Origin: Caenorhabditis remanei
Lineage: Eukaryota; Nematoda; Chromadorea; Rhabditida; Rhabditidae
NCBI RefSeq assembly: GCF_010183535.1
Contig: NC_071331.1
Location: forward strand, 8,370,001 to 8,434,000
Length of the DNA: 64,000 nt
Direction: 5' to 3'
Below, in pieces: positions 33,401 through 46,089 of this stretch; within the stretch, counting starts at the first letter, position 1, and each line of letters starts with the position of its first letter. Below the pieces are notes generated by a model. It was not told the origin of the DNA, did no database searches, and saw only the letters and a list, made by a program, of their open reading frames with translations. A program made the position numbers and the translations under genes.

Positions 33401-36400
33401 TTTTATTCAACAAAGAGAAGCTTAGAAACAGAAATCTTAGAAGAAAAAAGACTTCGTGATTATTGAATGGTGGGAGGATTATTTCTCGATTAATTTCTTC
33501 CATCTCGGGAGAACGATAAAAAAGTTTTGAAACTGATTTTTTCCGATTTTCGCGATTTTCTCATCGAGATTGGTGTCGAGAAAATTGTGGGTACTAGCTA
33601 CTCCTGAATTCATGTTCTCCTGCAAAAATGGAAGTTTCGAAGACAGAAGTAAACGTTTGTTTTTTATCACGGTACATGGTTTTTACAGCGGCGCTCCTAG
33701 AACTCGGAAAAAAGAACTGTGAGAAAATGAAACTGTAGTTCGAATGGAGCGCGTTTGCGTTCTTGATTTTTTAGAAGAATTAGAACCAATTTTCGAGGAG
33801 AAAGGTCTACCACCATTTTCTTGCAGTTCTATTTTTCCGACTTCCAAAAGCGACTCCTAATTCAGAATGTGTGTTGCACCGCAGAAATGAAAGTTTTGAG
33901 ACAGTGAAATTAGTATTTTTTCTGATTTGTGTTTCATTTAGAAGTAGTGAAGGAAATTGATGGTGTCTAGGTTTTCACCCTTGCAGTCCTCTAAGACAAG
34001 AGTGTTTTATGATTTTGAAAAGTTTGTGGAGCTCCTTTTGAGATGAAATAGCGAATTTGTCTACAACTTCAAAGTGCGGGCTACTGCAGGAAAATGGAGA
34101 ATTTGAAACGGAAAAATTAATTATTTTTGTTTTGATTTTCCCGGTTTTCAGTAGTAATGAGAAAAAAAGCTATTCCAATTTTCCCCAAAAATTACTAGAG
34201 TTATGTTTGTCTGTCGTGCAGTCCTTCTAGGCAAAGAGTATCCAGTATTTTTAATCGTAATCTGGACTTTACTTCGAGTGACATTTCAGTCACTTCGGTC
34301 CAGAGATGTAAGGAAACCCACCGTCCGAATTCTTTATTCTGAGAAAATTTCCTTTTTTCTTTTTTTGCGACGCTGAAGTGCATATGCCAATCTAAATTTC
34401 GTTTCATTGAGAACTGATGAGAGAATGTGTTTTCATCGATCTACAGTGTGCAACTGTCCGTGAGACTAAAAATCAACCGTATGTCTGATTGTAAATGACG
34501 AAGTAGAATTCATGACTGTTACATTTCTGTCTTTAATAAATGTATTGAAGCAGAAATTAATTTTTTTTTTTCTGGACAAGGAAGACTGTATAAAAGTATT
34601 ATTTGATGAGGCGGGGTTCTTAAAAACGTTGTCTAGTTTTGGTGCGACTCTATACTGTGAAAAAGTAAAGTTTGGCCAAGAATTTTCACAGTAATTGCCG
34701 ATTTTTACGTCAATCCATTATTTCACGTCACTACAGTAACTGCTTTCCGAGTTTTGTGAGGCTGTATCATAAGAAAGTTTTCGCAACTTTTAAAAAGCTG
34801 TTTCATGCTGGACAAAAACTGCGTCGAAGGATCGAATTTACATTATGATTTCTTGTATCCGTGATAATTGAAACTGGAAGTTTCATTTGGTATATTCTTT
34901 CAAATTCTTAGTTTCTGAACATTTTTAGTGGAAAAGTGTTGAACTTGATAGGCAATGCCATGTGCATAAGTTTTTTCGATCAAATAATATTTTTCCCCCA
35001 GTCATCGTACACCAAAAGTTAACGACCTTGATTCATAGAAAAATCTATTATGACTTGATGTTTTGTTTCCCACACGTTGAAGTGTTATTAGCATTATCGT
35101 ACTTAAAGAAGATGTACTGAATTTCTTGCATATAGAAGTTGTTTTATCTAGCAGTTGAAACTGTAATTAGTCGTTGGACAGTTTAATATTTAGTTGAAAA
35201 AATTTACCCTTACTAGAGAAAGAAGGATAACGAGTCTCATGAAAAAGTTTTTTCGATTTAAAAAAGTTTAAATTACGTTTATGTTTCGATGATTGGTCTC
35301 TTGCATAAAACGATGTGATTTTCAAATTAAGTAGATTTCCCATGTTCCCATTTTTCCAGGTTGCCGTGCTTTGGGTCGTTATGAGAGCTAGTAAGTGTCA
35401 GCAGGCCTTTTTTGAAACCATTTTTTTTTGTTTCAAAATGTTAAATTTTGCAAACTGTTGTACTTTTCTTGTTTCAGAGTGAAAACCTACTTTCTTGCAG
35501 TTCTTACTCGGAGTCTGGGAGACTGTGCTTTTATTAAAATTTTCATTGGGAGCGATTGTTTATGGAATTTTTCTAGTTTTTCTTTGAAATTTATTTTAGA
35601 AGAAAAGCCGTTACTTAATTACTACTCAATTTTTGTACAGAAATGTTATGGAATTTGTGAAACCGTTTTTTACTATGGTCTTTACTACAATTAATAAATT
35701 GTCAAGCCAGCGCACTTTGTAAGTGTTTTTGGCCTCAATTTCGAAATTTACGGTCGTAATACTCCTTGAAAACAAGTTTTGCTAATTGATGGTATTGAAA
35801 CAGGGGCTCCTTAAAAGTATTCTGATTATTAATTTCCAGTTTCTGTATTTCAGATTCCTGAATTTTGTGAAACTTCTTTGTAAACGAATTCATTGCGAAC
35901 GTTTATATACATGTAAAAAAGAAGAATCATTTTGCTGTAAATCCAAACTGAGTGAGCATGAATGAGGAAAAATATATTAGTTTTGAAAAAGAGCAGAATT
36001 TCGTGTTACTCACGGGAAAGCATTTGTCCGATATGCCCTTCTTTTCTTCTGTTTCTTTTGATATATATCACAGTTTTAGAAATTCCTAAAGAGTGTGTTC
36101 TGAAATAAAAGTTGATAATCATTTTCAATTTTTCCATTTCCGTAAGGTAGTAGAACAGATATCACTAGCAAATATTATCGACCAATCATAATATAATGAC
36201 TGTGAGAACTGTATGTTTTATAAGAAACAGTGTTTAAGTTTTATCCTATTCCAATTTCTGAAACAACTCTTTGTATATTTTACATCTTCAAGGAAAGACT
36301 AGTTTACCAAGTTACTGAAATAAAGTTTGTTGAACAAAAGCAAGTGAAACAGTTGTGGAATGACAGCAACGAATCTTGTTGACAAATCTCCATACGTTGC

Positions 36401-39400
36401 ATCTAGAGAGCAATCTAACAAAGACAGAAGGAAACATTTTTAAACAAGAAAAACTATGTTTTACCAATTATAATTTGGCTAACCTAATCTGCATTGGTGT
36501 TGTGAAAAATCTGCGCCGTGTGGTCATGATTTTTGAGAAACTTTCAATTTCTACAATCTCATATTTTGTAACAAATCAAGGCTGTTATACTGCTAGATTT
36601 GACCCGCCAAACAAAAAACGTAAAATTATCACTGTCTCGTATATTAACTTTCATAGTAGGATAGAACAGTGATAAAAACTTTCCATATGCAAATTGCAAC
36701 GATTCGAATGTTAGGAACATTTTCCATTGTGACTGCTTTTTAAATAAGCTCATCTTCAAATGACTTGTTCGTTTGATTGAGAACTCCTTCCAGTTTCACA
36801 ATGTTCATTTAAACAAACATTCTCTCCTGTAATAGTCGGAACTAAAAATTGATCTAAGAGAACTATTTATACGATTAATATTATGTTTCAGTTGTGTTCA
36901 ATAATTAAAAAAAGGAGCAAACACAAGCGTATAATTAAATTCTTTTGTATTGTTCTACAGATATTGTAAAACTCAGATTTTGTGAGACAATGTTAAACGA
37001 ATACCGTTCTCGTCAAATAATTTATAAGAAGTAATTGTTTCAGAATTTGCTTCTGGATTATTTTCTTGAATTTTCAGAAGCGAAGGAAGTTTGCAAGTTT
37101 CTGTCCTGTTTTTTTTCATTTGTTTATTGTGCAGAAATATGAATCTAGGAGAATTCGAGATATTTCATAAGCAGAATTAAATTTTGTTAAACTGGGCCTT
37201 CTCATTGAAAAAAGTTACTGAAAAACAATCGAAATGGAAAAGTTAACAACCGTGTGAAACAGTGGGAAAGTTATCTATATTGGGATAGTTGAGATTTTTT
37301 TTGAATTATTCATTATAAACCGAAAATTCTTGTACTATATTATTGGCTCTGAGACTTTTCTATGAACTTTACTTATTGAAACAGAAAGTATAATTAAAAT
37401 AGAGTTTCGTCATTTTCTTAAAATGAAAACCATAATGCTTTCTCTTGATAACTCCCTCGATACAAAAGGACTTCTAATCCCATAAGGAAATATTCTGGAA
37501 ATTAAGACTCGGCTGGCCAACTCAAGGGTAATATCCGTTTAGTGCACCACTTCTCTATACCAATACCTATGCCAACCCAAAATCCATTGAGGTAATTTTC
37601 ATTCCGAGAAACACAAAAACTTCTGTTCCAATGACTTTATTATTTCTTTCAAACAATATTTCTCTATTATATCGTCCCATTAATAATTCAACCACACTAC
37701 AAAAAAACCATCTGCCTCTTTCATCGCCTTCTTCTTCCCCCTCTTTTCCACCCGGCAGATGATGTCCAGAAGTCTTCTCTAACCACCTGCGTCTCTTCTC
37801 CCTCTCCATTTTCATGATGCTCTTAATTGTTGCGGAGAAGAGGGGTGGATGGAGAAGGGCATGCCAGCCCTCTCTTTCTTTCGAAAATATAAAATCGATG
37901 TTTGTTGGTTTTCCCTTTTCTCCCGTTTTTGGATGAACGACAGTTTTCACTTTTTAGTGTAAATAGATTTCACACAAAAATGTTGTGTTTCAAAATTTTT
38001 ATTTGTTTCTTTCCTGTGTTTGTTCATATGTTCTTTGACGAAAAATTTCCAAAAAAGAAACAGAAAAAAGAGAAAAGGAGGTGAATGTTTTGGTATGAAT
38101 AATAAAAACAACGGGGACTCTTGGGACATGTGAGACCAAAGAAAAAGAGTAGAAAGACGAAGAAAAGGAGAGAAGGAAACTCCATCGATTTTTGAAATTA
38201 TGCTCCTTTTTGGTGTTTTGGCTCTTTGTTTTGTAATATTTCAATTTTTCGTATGGATTAAAAAAAAATTACCGACACAGAGTATTTTTTTTACTTTTTT
38301 GAAAATTCAAACTGTGAGATTGAATACTGACGAATTCGAAATTGATTTCTGAAACATGTGAAACCGCTTAAAACTTTTCTAACAGGCTCCCCCTTTTAAA
38401 CGCAGAGTTATTGGTAACTTTAAAAGGGGGATTTCGGAAACTTGGGAATTTTTTTCAAAGTGTGTAGAAACAAAATGGAACTTCAAACGATAATACTCAA
38501 AAACACCTTTAAAAATTTGCTGGCCGAACTTTTTGAAGTGCTTTCTTTTATCAGTAGTGAAAATAAGAGAATAATAGCGATACGAACGGGAAGAACTTTC
38601 CGTGGCCTAGAAACAAAAAACCAAAGTATTTACTAGGAATTTCGGGCTGGAAATTCACGGTTTAAAATTTGTTTCGGTGTTTTTGAGTAGAAATGACAAT
38701 GTCAACAACATGTCAATAAAAGCTGCCGAAATCCCCCTTTTAGTTATCGGCGAGCTATTAGAAAGTTTTTGAAACCGCAGCGGTTTTTTTTAACTTCCCG
38801 TTTCGGATAGTGCACACAATATCTCTGTTCTCCTAGTAATTATTCAAAATATGTTTCAAATAAAAACAAACATCGTTATACCCAACTTTATTGCAAAGGT
38901 TTTCAGTTCATCTATTTTTACAAAGTATTGTAACATGTACATATATATCATACTTGTCACGGGCCTCAAAAAAAAGAAATCAAAAATATTCTCGTCCCGG
39001 CCCCACCCGGCCCGGTCCGCTCGGCCCGTTTTGAAACATTTCTGAAATTTTGATGTTTTTTGGAAATTTGTTGAAAAAAAAAGTTTTCGAATAAAAATTC
39101 AAAATTCAATGAAAAGGTGAATATGTATGATAATTTAAGCATTTTTACTCTAAATTTTCGAAAAAAAAATTGTGTTACAAAATAAGTACACATTTATGAA
39201 TCCGGGCCGAGAGAAATTTCGGCCCGGCTCACCCGATTTTTGACAAGTATGGTATATATATATTTTGATATCCACATGTTTATTTTTTGAGAAAAAAGAA
39301 AGGAAAGTTAAACCAGGAGTAATTGTTGCGAGATCACAAATTTTTGCCGTTTTTTGTAGTTGGCATAGTTTCGAAACAGAAATGTTATGTTCGATAACGA

Positions 39401-42400
39401 GATCACAGGTTGATGTTACTGAAAATTATAATTTGTTTTTTACCGTTTTCCAATGATGATAAATCTCTCTGCTTTAGTGCCGTAACTGATATGTGAAAAT
39501 TTTTATTTGTTCGTTCTCAAGGCTAGTCAGTGGCAAAAAAGAACATTCCAACATCCGAAAAGGTGGTTGCGCAAATCCTATTCTTATCTTCCTCAAGCTA
39601 CTCCAACAACTTTTTGCCTCCGATAACAGATTTTCTTTCACTCAAGAACCATCTGAATCCAAGATTTAACGAGTTTTTGAAACTGTAACAGAACTACCGT
39701 GAGCTTCTGTTTCATCAGATAATTATTGGAAGTGTCTGAAAACATTTGATAGTTTTTTTGTCGTAATACCATCATATGATTTGCCATCTATTTCGAAACA
39801 AAACTCATGATTTATATTTTTTAGTTTCACATAAACTCTGGGAAACAATATTTTCATCGTTTCGTTCTCACCAAACCGTTATTTTCTCTTTTCCTCCTTC
39901 TCTTTTTTTCACTGCGTAATGAATATTCAGCCGATTGATATCGGAATTGTCAAAAATAACTATCTCCGTTTTACCAAAATCTTGAAAATGCAAGAAAATC
40001 ATGTGCTCATTTTGTATCCTTTAAAGTCTCTCTTACGAATTCAATTTCAATTTTCAGGCGTAATGGCAACACTCCACAACAAATTTGGGGCGATTATACA
40101 GGATGGAATCGTTGAGGGACAGAGATTTGCACTCAGTTCGGATTTGTGGAGGTGAGTTTGGAAAAAGGAATAGAGCCACGCACAATCGAGCAAAATCAAC
40201 CTGAAAATCAGTTGTCAACATTTGGAAACGGGAACTTTTTTTAGTCAGAGCTTTTTTGCGCATATGGGAAGTCATTGAAGGCACCACTTTCAAACGACCT
40301 ATAAATTTGGTTATAGGCGCTTTCGACTTCGGGGAGTCCATTTCTGCAGTCAAAACCGGCTAAATGTTTCTGTGAACCGAGTTATGAACTCTCAAACTAT
40401 TCATGTGGTAAAGCTTTTCACATGAATTTCAAATCGGGCTCTCGTACGTTGCAAAAACGAGAATATCTTGTGTATACTATTATATTTTTCCGATTCGAAA
40501 TTCCATGTAAAAAAGCTTGACCAAATAATAAGTTTGAGAGCTCATAACTCGGCTAGCAGAGACATTTAACCGATTCTGACTGCAGAAATAGACTCCCCGT
40601 AGTCGAAAGTACTTATGACGCAATTTATAAAGCGTTTGAAAGCCGCATATCTAAAGGCTTCCCTTGTGAGTCTGCATTTCGTGGAGAGAATAAAATTGTT
40701 GTTGAAACAAGTTGATAACGAAAAACCAAAAACTTAACATGAAAACCAAAACCCAATTATCGACTTTTGTGAACGGGAAATTTATTTTAGTAAGAGCTTT
40801 TTTTCTCTGAACATTTTCATTCACAATGTCAGCTTTAGTAAACCAAACTGTAAAACATCCACTAAAAGAGTCTCAGAACATCTCATTAAAAATGTGATGG
40901 TTAACTCATTAAATGAAATGTACATAATACATTTTGAAAAATATCAAAAAATTCCAACATCCCTTATTTCCAGATACGCCTCCACCTCCACCCACTGTGA
41001 TCTTCTAATCACTATGAAATTCTCGGATGATGACGTGGAAAACAAGACATCCGTGATGTGGTTGGTACAACAGATGAGAGAACATGAACCGAATTTACGG
41101 ATAGAAGTCAGATACCACAGATTGAATAGTTGTTATGCGATATATTTGACGGCGGATTATAAGAGGTAATTTATCTTCGTACTATGAAAGTTTCATTAGG
41201 TTTATAATAGTCACCTAAAGTTTGTGGGCTGATTGAAACTGTAGAAAAAACAACAATAAAAATTGTTTTCAGTCTCCTGAAAGGCGCCGAATTGTGTCAT
41301 ATCAAGAAAGCAATAAAAACAAAATTTGGGGGTGGAATGCGAGATTTTTCATTTGAAGAAGCCCAGTTTTTTGCCGGAGTCGAAGGAAAGAACACCTTTT
41401 TATCACCGATGGAACGGACAATAATTGTAAAACAGATGGTTGATATGATGAGAGCAGGGAAAGGAGGATTATCATTAAAACTTCCAAGAAGGACGATTAC
41501 ATTCACTGAAGGAATTGCAATTGTTCCACGGCTGATATCTATGAATGTAGTGCAGAATGTATCTGCATTGCATAACACGGAGTATCTGAAACATCTTCAA
41601 CAGAAATGGGTGGCCTCGTTGGGAGAGCAACCGATTGATCAGGTTAGTTGTTGCAGAAATTGTACTGTCTCAAATATTTGATAAATTGAATGAAATGTTA
41701 TTCAAATATTCGGCTTAAAGAAAACGTAAAAAGTCCGTTGCGAAAATGACTAAAGATTTGGATTCTGCCTAAAACTTGCAATCAGCCAACTTGTCAAAAT
41801 TTCTGCTGGGATTTTGCTCGGCCCGGTCGGCCAGCCTTTAAAAAAAAAGTACAGTTTTTTACCTTTTTTTGAGTATTTAAATAATTTAACATTTAAAAAA
41901 TATAATTTTTTGATGGATAACTAGCTTTTGATTGAATTCTGACTCAAGAAAGTAGAGTCAAAAAGCCCGGACAGGCCAGTGACAAATTTGATAAATTCAT
42001 TTTGTTCTGAAACATGTACAGTTTCAAATAAGGGATAACACAACTAGTGTTTTTCCTTTTTTGTTCATCATTGCCTCAAATTTTGTTTTCAGGTCAAAGA
42101 CTACTTTGGAACTGAAATCGCCATGTATTTCGCGTGGTTGGGTCATATGACAACTGCTCTGTGGTTCCCATCACTTCTCGGGATCCTCATGTGGTTTTTG
42201 GGTGGATTCAAGTACAAAAATAATCCTGGAGACAAACAGGATTTGTATCAGGTAAATAACACAGTTTCTGTAAAATTCAACTTTTAAAACATATGCCTTC
42301 AAAAGTTATTACAGTTCTGAAACAATAAAAATGTTCTTTTTTCAGCTGATCTCCGACATTTGCTTCGTCTTGTTCGCTTTCTTCAACTGCATCTGGTCGA

Positions 42401-45400
42401 CAATTTATCTGGAATGGTGGAAACGAGTACAAGCTGAATTAGCATTCAAATGGGGAACTTATGATGCAACTCAAGATTCATATCTACAAGATCCAAGACC
42501 TGCATTTGCTGGAGACTACTTGGCTCCTAATCCAGTATCCGGGCGGATGGAACCATTTTATCCGGCTTGGAAGCACACTGTAGTGAGATATGGTAAATGC
42601 TTTTTGTAATGGAAAAAAACTAAAAACATTGAAATCAAAGAATAGTATTTTTTCATACAATGATGTTGAAACACAAATAAATTTATTTCAGTCATCACCT
42701 ATCCCATCACTTGTCTCTGTGTTGTTGGAATGTTTGTTGCCATGTTGGCTATCTTCACTGTTCAAGATCTTGCTGACTTGTAAGTTTTCCTTTTTCCAGC
42801 TACATATTTTCAATATTAACTTTTTCATTCCAGTTACTTTGCCGAATCCTTCTTCTTCCACTGGATCTGTTACCTTCCAATGATTGTCTACGCGTTGATG
42901 ATTGTGATCAGTGACAAGATTTATAGACGGCTTGCATTGGTTCTAAATGATTGGGGTATCCTAGAAAATCCGTGTCTGAAAATAAGAAAATGGTTTCAGA
43001 GAATTACCGTACTGATGATGAATACGAGGATTTCCTGATAACGAAAATTGTGTTGTTCCAATTTGTCACTGCGTTCGGGTCACTTTTCTATATTGCATTT
43101 GTGTTGAGAGATATGAAAAGGTTACAGGAGGTGAGGAACATTTATTACGGTAGAGAGAAATCAATTGCTTTCCGTAAACTAAACGAAGATTTGTGCACTT
43201 CGAGAAACAGAAATTTTTTAAAGGAGGAATGAAGTCATATTTTTATCACAGATTCTGAAACTTTAAACAATTCTGAACAACTTTCATAATTGGAGTATAT
43301 GTTAAAAATCGCTCTAAATCCCACAATTCCCGTTCTCCTGACTCCAAAGGGGCCTTCGTGGGAGGATAAAAGTATCTCTCAATTCCTCGAAAAACTCGCT
43401 TTTTTCTACAAACTTCGTATTTTTTCAAATTTGAAAAAACACGAAGTTTGTAGAAAAAAATGTAGATATACGAAAGTTTCTTAGAAAAAGTGAGTGAGAA
43501 AACGAGGAATTGAACCGGAATCTTGTCCGAGAAGACTACACGGCTGCGCGGAAAAACTCTTCCATCTAGGCTCATTTTGAGCTAGGAGAACGGGAATTGT
43601 AGCGTTTAGAGTGATTTTTAGCACATGCTCCAATCGTTTTTTTTTCTTAGAATTGTCAGAAGTATCATAATCTGTGATAAAAAATATGACTTCAGTCAGG
43701 CTGGATTATACCAAAGCTTACTGTTGATTCATAGTCTATAATCAGTTTTTGCAACAGGAGTTGATTTGTAATTTCCTGGTATTTTTGGTTTATTTTGAAA
43801 AACTTATGGAAAAAAGATTGTGGCAAAGTTTGAACCAACTTTACAGTTATCAAAGAGGAGACTTCTTCAAACTTTTTCTATAGCTGTTTTGCCACAAGAC
43901 AAAAAATTTCAATGAATCATGTAAAAAATCAAGACTGATACTCCTAAAATTGCACATTTGGGAAGGTAGATTCTCCCAAAAACATAAAAACTTTTCTGAT
44001 AGATTCTCGTAGCAAAAACTGATTACAGTTCCGAAATCAGCGTAAATTTTTTTCGATTGAACTAAGGACGTTACCAATTTTAAATAAAAAACAACGTAAA
44101 AAATTCATAATATGAAACAGAGAATATGTATTGGCTTAACATGAAATAGAACTGAATTTTTATATTATAACTTCCTGTTTTCCAAGTTTAGTATGAGCAA
44201 ATATTTATACATTCAAACATTCAATGCTTAATTTCAGACTCTTGCCACCCTCCTCATCACCCGTCAAGTCACTCAGAACATCATGGAAACTGTGGTCCCA
44301 TTCATGATCGAAAAGCTGAAATTGAGCAGTTTAACGTACAAAATGACACGAAGCATGAGTGATGGAACATTGAGAAGACACGTGGAGAACGTGAGGAACA
44401 AAAGACAAAGTTCCGTGGAGCAAGAGGAAGAAATGAGTCCGAAACGGAGCCCCATCGGATCATTTTTCAGTTTGGGATCTCCGACGGAAGGGGAATTGAG
44501 GGAGAGGAAGAAACATGACGATGGAAAACTTGAGACGAATGATATGAAACAACTTCGAACACTTTCTTCGATATTCCGAGAGGACTTCTCATTGAAAACA
44601 GAACGTCTTCCACTTCCAGAATTCAAACCGTCGAATGATTCGAATCCAGAATTGACACAAGCTGAACTGGAGAGTGTTATGTCTGTTTATGCACGCCCAC
44701 TTGACGATTTTCTCGAAATGTTCATTCAATTCGGATATGTTTTACTGTTTTCCCCTGCGTTCCCGTTGGCTGCCGTATGTGCATTGATCAATAATTTGAT
44801 CGAGATTCGAGTGGATGCATTCAAATTGTGTAATACTGTACAGAGACCGTTTGGAAGGAGGGTTAAGGATATTGGAGCATGGCAGAAGGCTATGGAGGTG
44901 AGTAGTAGAGGATACTGTTTCGAAAACTAAAGAATATCTAATGAGATCGTAATACATGTTCTTCAATCAAATCTCCGTGGTCAGCAGCAAATACAAATTT
45001 TTAAAATAAGAATTTTAGCTTCTCGGAATCCTCGGCGTCATTGTCAACTGTGCCCTCATCGGTCAATCCGGTCTTGTCCAGAGAATTTGGCCAGACTTAT
45101 CATGGGGAGGCCAGATATTGATTGTTGTGGTTTTGGAGCATGTTATTCTTGCATCAAAGATGATTATTGATATTCTGGTACCGGATGTTCCACATTGGGT
45201 CAGAATTGAGACGGCGAAGCAGGAACATTTCAGAAGGGAGGCGTTCAAGGTGAGTTAGACTTGCAGAATCTCAAAAATGTTTGAAAATTTTATCAAATAT
45301 AGTCAAATACCGCATTTGCAGGAATCTAGAATCAATAGTGAAAAATACTATTCAGTTTCATCGAGTTGTTGAAACGGGACACAAGTTTTGCAAAACAATA

Positions 45401-45631
45401 TAGTCCTCTTTTTTTCAGAGAGAATCCCGCCTACTCTCCCATACCCAAACTCCGTCATCCGACCAACTTCAATCTTCAAATAACCAACAAGAACCAACTA
45501 CTCCAGATGCTGCATCGAGATTCAATCGATTGGATCAGATCAATAGATCAAAAAGGAGAAGTATCACTCCGATGGTCAGGTTATCCAGTTTCACAAGGAA
45601 ACCAAGGAACGAGGATAATTGTATCGATTGA
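27429..45631 (+). CDS. ANO8-like anoctamin (TMEM16), 12 exons
   Basis: Exons: 27429-27594, 40058-40151, 40974-41165, 41273-41642, 42093-42251, 42346-42592, 42692-42779, 42834-42955, 43000-43130, 44238-44897, 45019-45249 and 45419-45631; all join in phase to 890 aa. The middle region resembles ANO8: membrane segments around FAWLGHMTTALWFPSLLG and VLFAFFNCIWSTIYLEWW, then KRVQAELAFKWGT, WICYLPMIVYALMIVI, LNDWENYRTDDEYE and LLITRQVTQN. The late TMEM16 core (FGYVLLFSPAFPLAAVCAL, LINNLIEIRVDAF, VVVLEHVILA) keeps family acidic residues of the calcium/lipid site. Known role of the family: lipid scrambling, ion conduction or ER-plasma membrane tethering; which applies here is not shown. Exon 1 is linked only by phase across a 12.5-kb intron and is the weakest part. 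The C-terminal 70 residues are polar and basic. Confidence 0.88.
27595..31300. repeat. segmental duplication unit A within anoctamin intron 1
   Basis: A series of blocks in the order seen again from about 31300: the GTCGTGTAGTCCTTTTGG word (27688 and 31381), TTTATCCTGTGTTTTTGAAA (28135 and 31623), AACTTATATAACTTATTGCT (28612 and 32046), a shared stretch around TGAAACAGAAGCTTTCGTC (28916 and 32613), and CTGTTTTGTAGAAGTGGG (29309 and 33058). Conclusion: a roughly 3.5-kb tandem duplication in the intron, diverged by indels and insertions. No coding exons. Confidence 0.75.
27775..28130. repeat. insertion in unit A with TGCCCA-rich GC island
   Basis: Absent from the matching place in unit B (about 31470). 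It starts with the short MITE arm CACGCTTCTTACAGCCGCG and continues as a GC-rich island (27870-28125) with repeated CTGCCCAGTAGCTGCCCA words; GGGCAGTTTGCGGG near the left faces GCGCAGTTTGCCC at the right. The GC content is extreme for this locus. Confidence 0.6.
31301..34700. repeat. segmental duplication unit B within anoctamin intron 1
   Basis: Partner of unit A, same block order. A separate block with TCGAGTGACA.TTC.GTCACTTCGG occurs at about 30818 and 34270, followed by a shared TCTTTAATAAATGT word (31142 and 34530), so the far end of the unit was copied too. Confidence 0.7.
34701..38367. other. rest of anoctamin intron 1, motif-rich non-coding
   Basis: No exon could be supported. The TGAAAC-centred motif continues (34868, 35156, 35414, 35657, 35789, 35867, 36349, 37256, 37377, 38350). 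A minus-strand frame at 37567-37950 starts on GTG within purine-rich DNA and is not accepted as a gene. Confidence 0.5.
38368..38775. repeat. foldback MITE in anoctamin intron 1
   Basis: AAAACTTTTCTAACAGGCT at the left faces AGCTATTAGAAAGTTTTT at the right; TCCCCCTTTTAAAC lies inside the left end and AAATCCCCCTTTTAG inside the right end, and an internal AAAAGGGGGATTTCGG forms a second inverted pair with it. No open frame of note. Confidence 0.7.
38949..39251. repeat. GGGCCG-rich hAT-like MITE
   Basis: Starts CATACTTGTCACGGGCC and ends TTTGACAAGTATG; the interior has GGCCCGGTCCGCTCGGCCCG and GGCCCGGCTCACCCG. Flanking TATATAT on both sides is compatible with an 8-bp duplication in AT-repeat DNA. 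Confidence 0.8.
40205..40690. repeat. foldback element in anoctamin intron 2
   Basis: GACTTCGGGGAGTCCATTTC on the left faces GAAATAGACTCCCCGTAGTC on the right; CCGAGTTATGAACTCTCAAA faces TTTGAGAGCTCATAACTCGG. The corresponding element occurs at 59865-60365 in the second anoctamin copy, so it predates the duplication. Confidence 0.85.
41785..41992. repeat. degraded GGGCCG-type MITE in anoctamin intron 4
   Basis: AACTTGTCAAAATTTC .. CTCGGCCCGGTCGGCC on the left and GCCCGGACAGGCCAGTGACAAA on the right match the border pattern of the hAT-like family. A related copy is in the same intron of the second anoctamin gene (61395-61605). Confidence 0.6.
43228..43690. repeat. foldback element with tRNA-like B box, anoctamin intron 9
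   Basis: TGAAGTCATATTTTTATCAC faces GTGATAAAAAATATGACTTC at the two ends. A minus-strand GGTTCAATTCC at 43516-43506 fits a Pol III B box, preceded by GCCGTGTAGTCTTCTCGG. An inner palindrome around 43400-43460 pairs TTTTTCTACAAACTTCGT with ACGAAGTTTGTAGAAAAA. Similar GTCGTGTAGTCC words occur at 27688, 31381 and 63800. Confidence 0.7.
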
Positions 45632-46089
45632 GATATTAGGGAAAATAATGAAATCTGATATCAATTTGTCATAATTGTAAAACCTATTTCTGAAATTCTA
45701 GTCGTTATATCTTCTTTTCTGGCTACGGGATTACAACTTCTTCACTGTCTGTTTTTGAGTTTGCTTTAATAAATTACTGTTTCACAAGGCAAGTATTCTA
45801 CAAATATTTCGACCAGGATCAATTTGTTGATGTGCTGCGGAGTCAATGATGACAATGTTTTGTACCAATCAATTCTTCTGTCAGCAATAATGGGCATAGA
45901 ATTCTTTCAGTAATAGTTTTTATTGGCCAGTTATATTTGTTAATAAGTTAGAAATACGAATATGCATCAGTCACTTTTAATTTGATATACTGTTCATGAA
46001 ACACGAAAAATAGAGTTGAAAACATGAGATTTGAAACGGATTGAAATAAGTTATTATGAGTTATTTGTATTTGTATTTATTCTTGTAAA
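45632..46089. other. intergenic, 3' of the anoctamin gene
   Basis: AT-rich, with AATAAA near 45768 that could serve as a polyadenylation signal for the anoctamin. Nothing else recognised. Confidence 0.4.

Noticed and set aside
37567..37950. 127-aa minus-strand frame inside anoctamin intron 1
   Set aside because: Starts on GTG and reflects strand-biased composition; no trans-splice acceptor or homologue recognised.
41297..41578. Antisense frames over anoctamin exon 4 (also 60979-61260)
   Set aside because: Conserved only because the sense exon is conserved.
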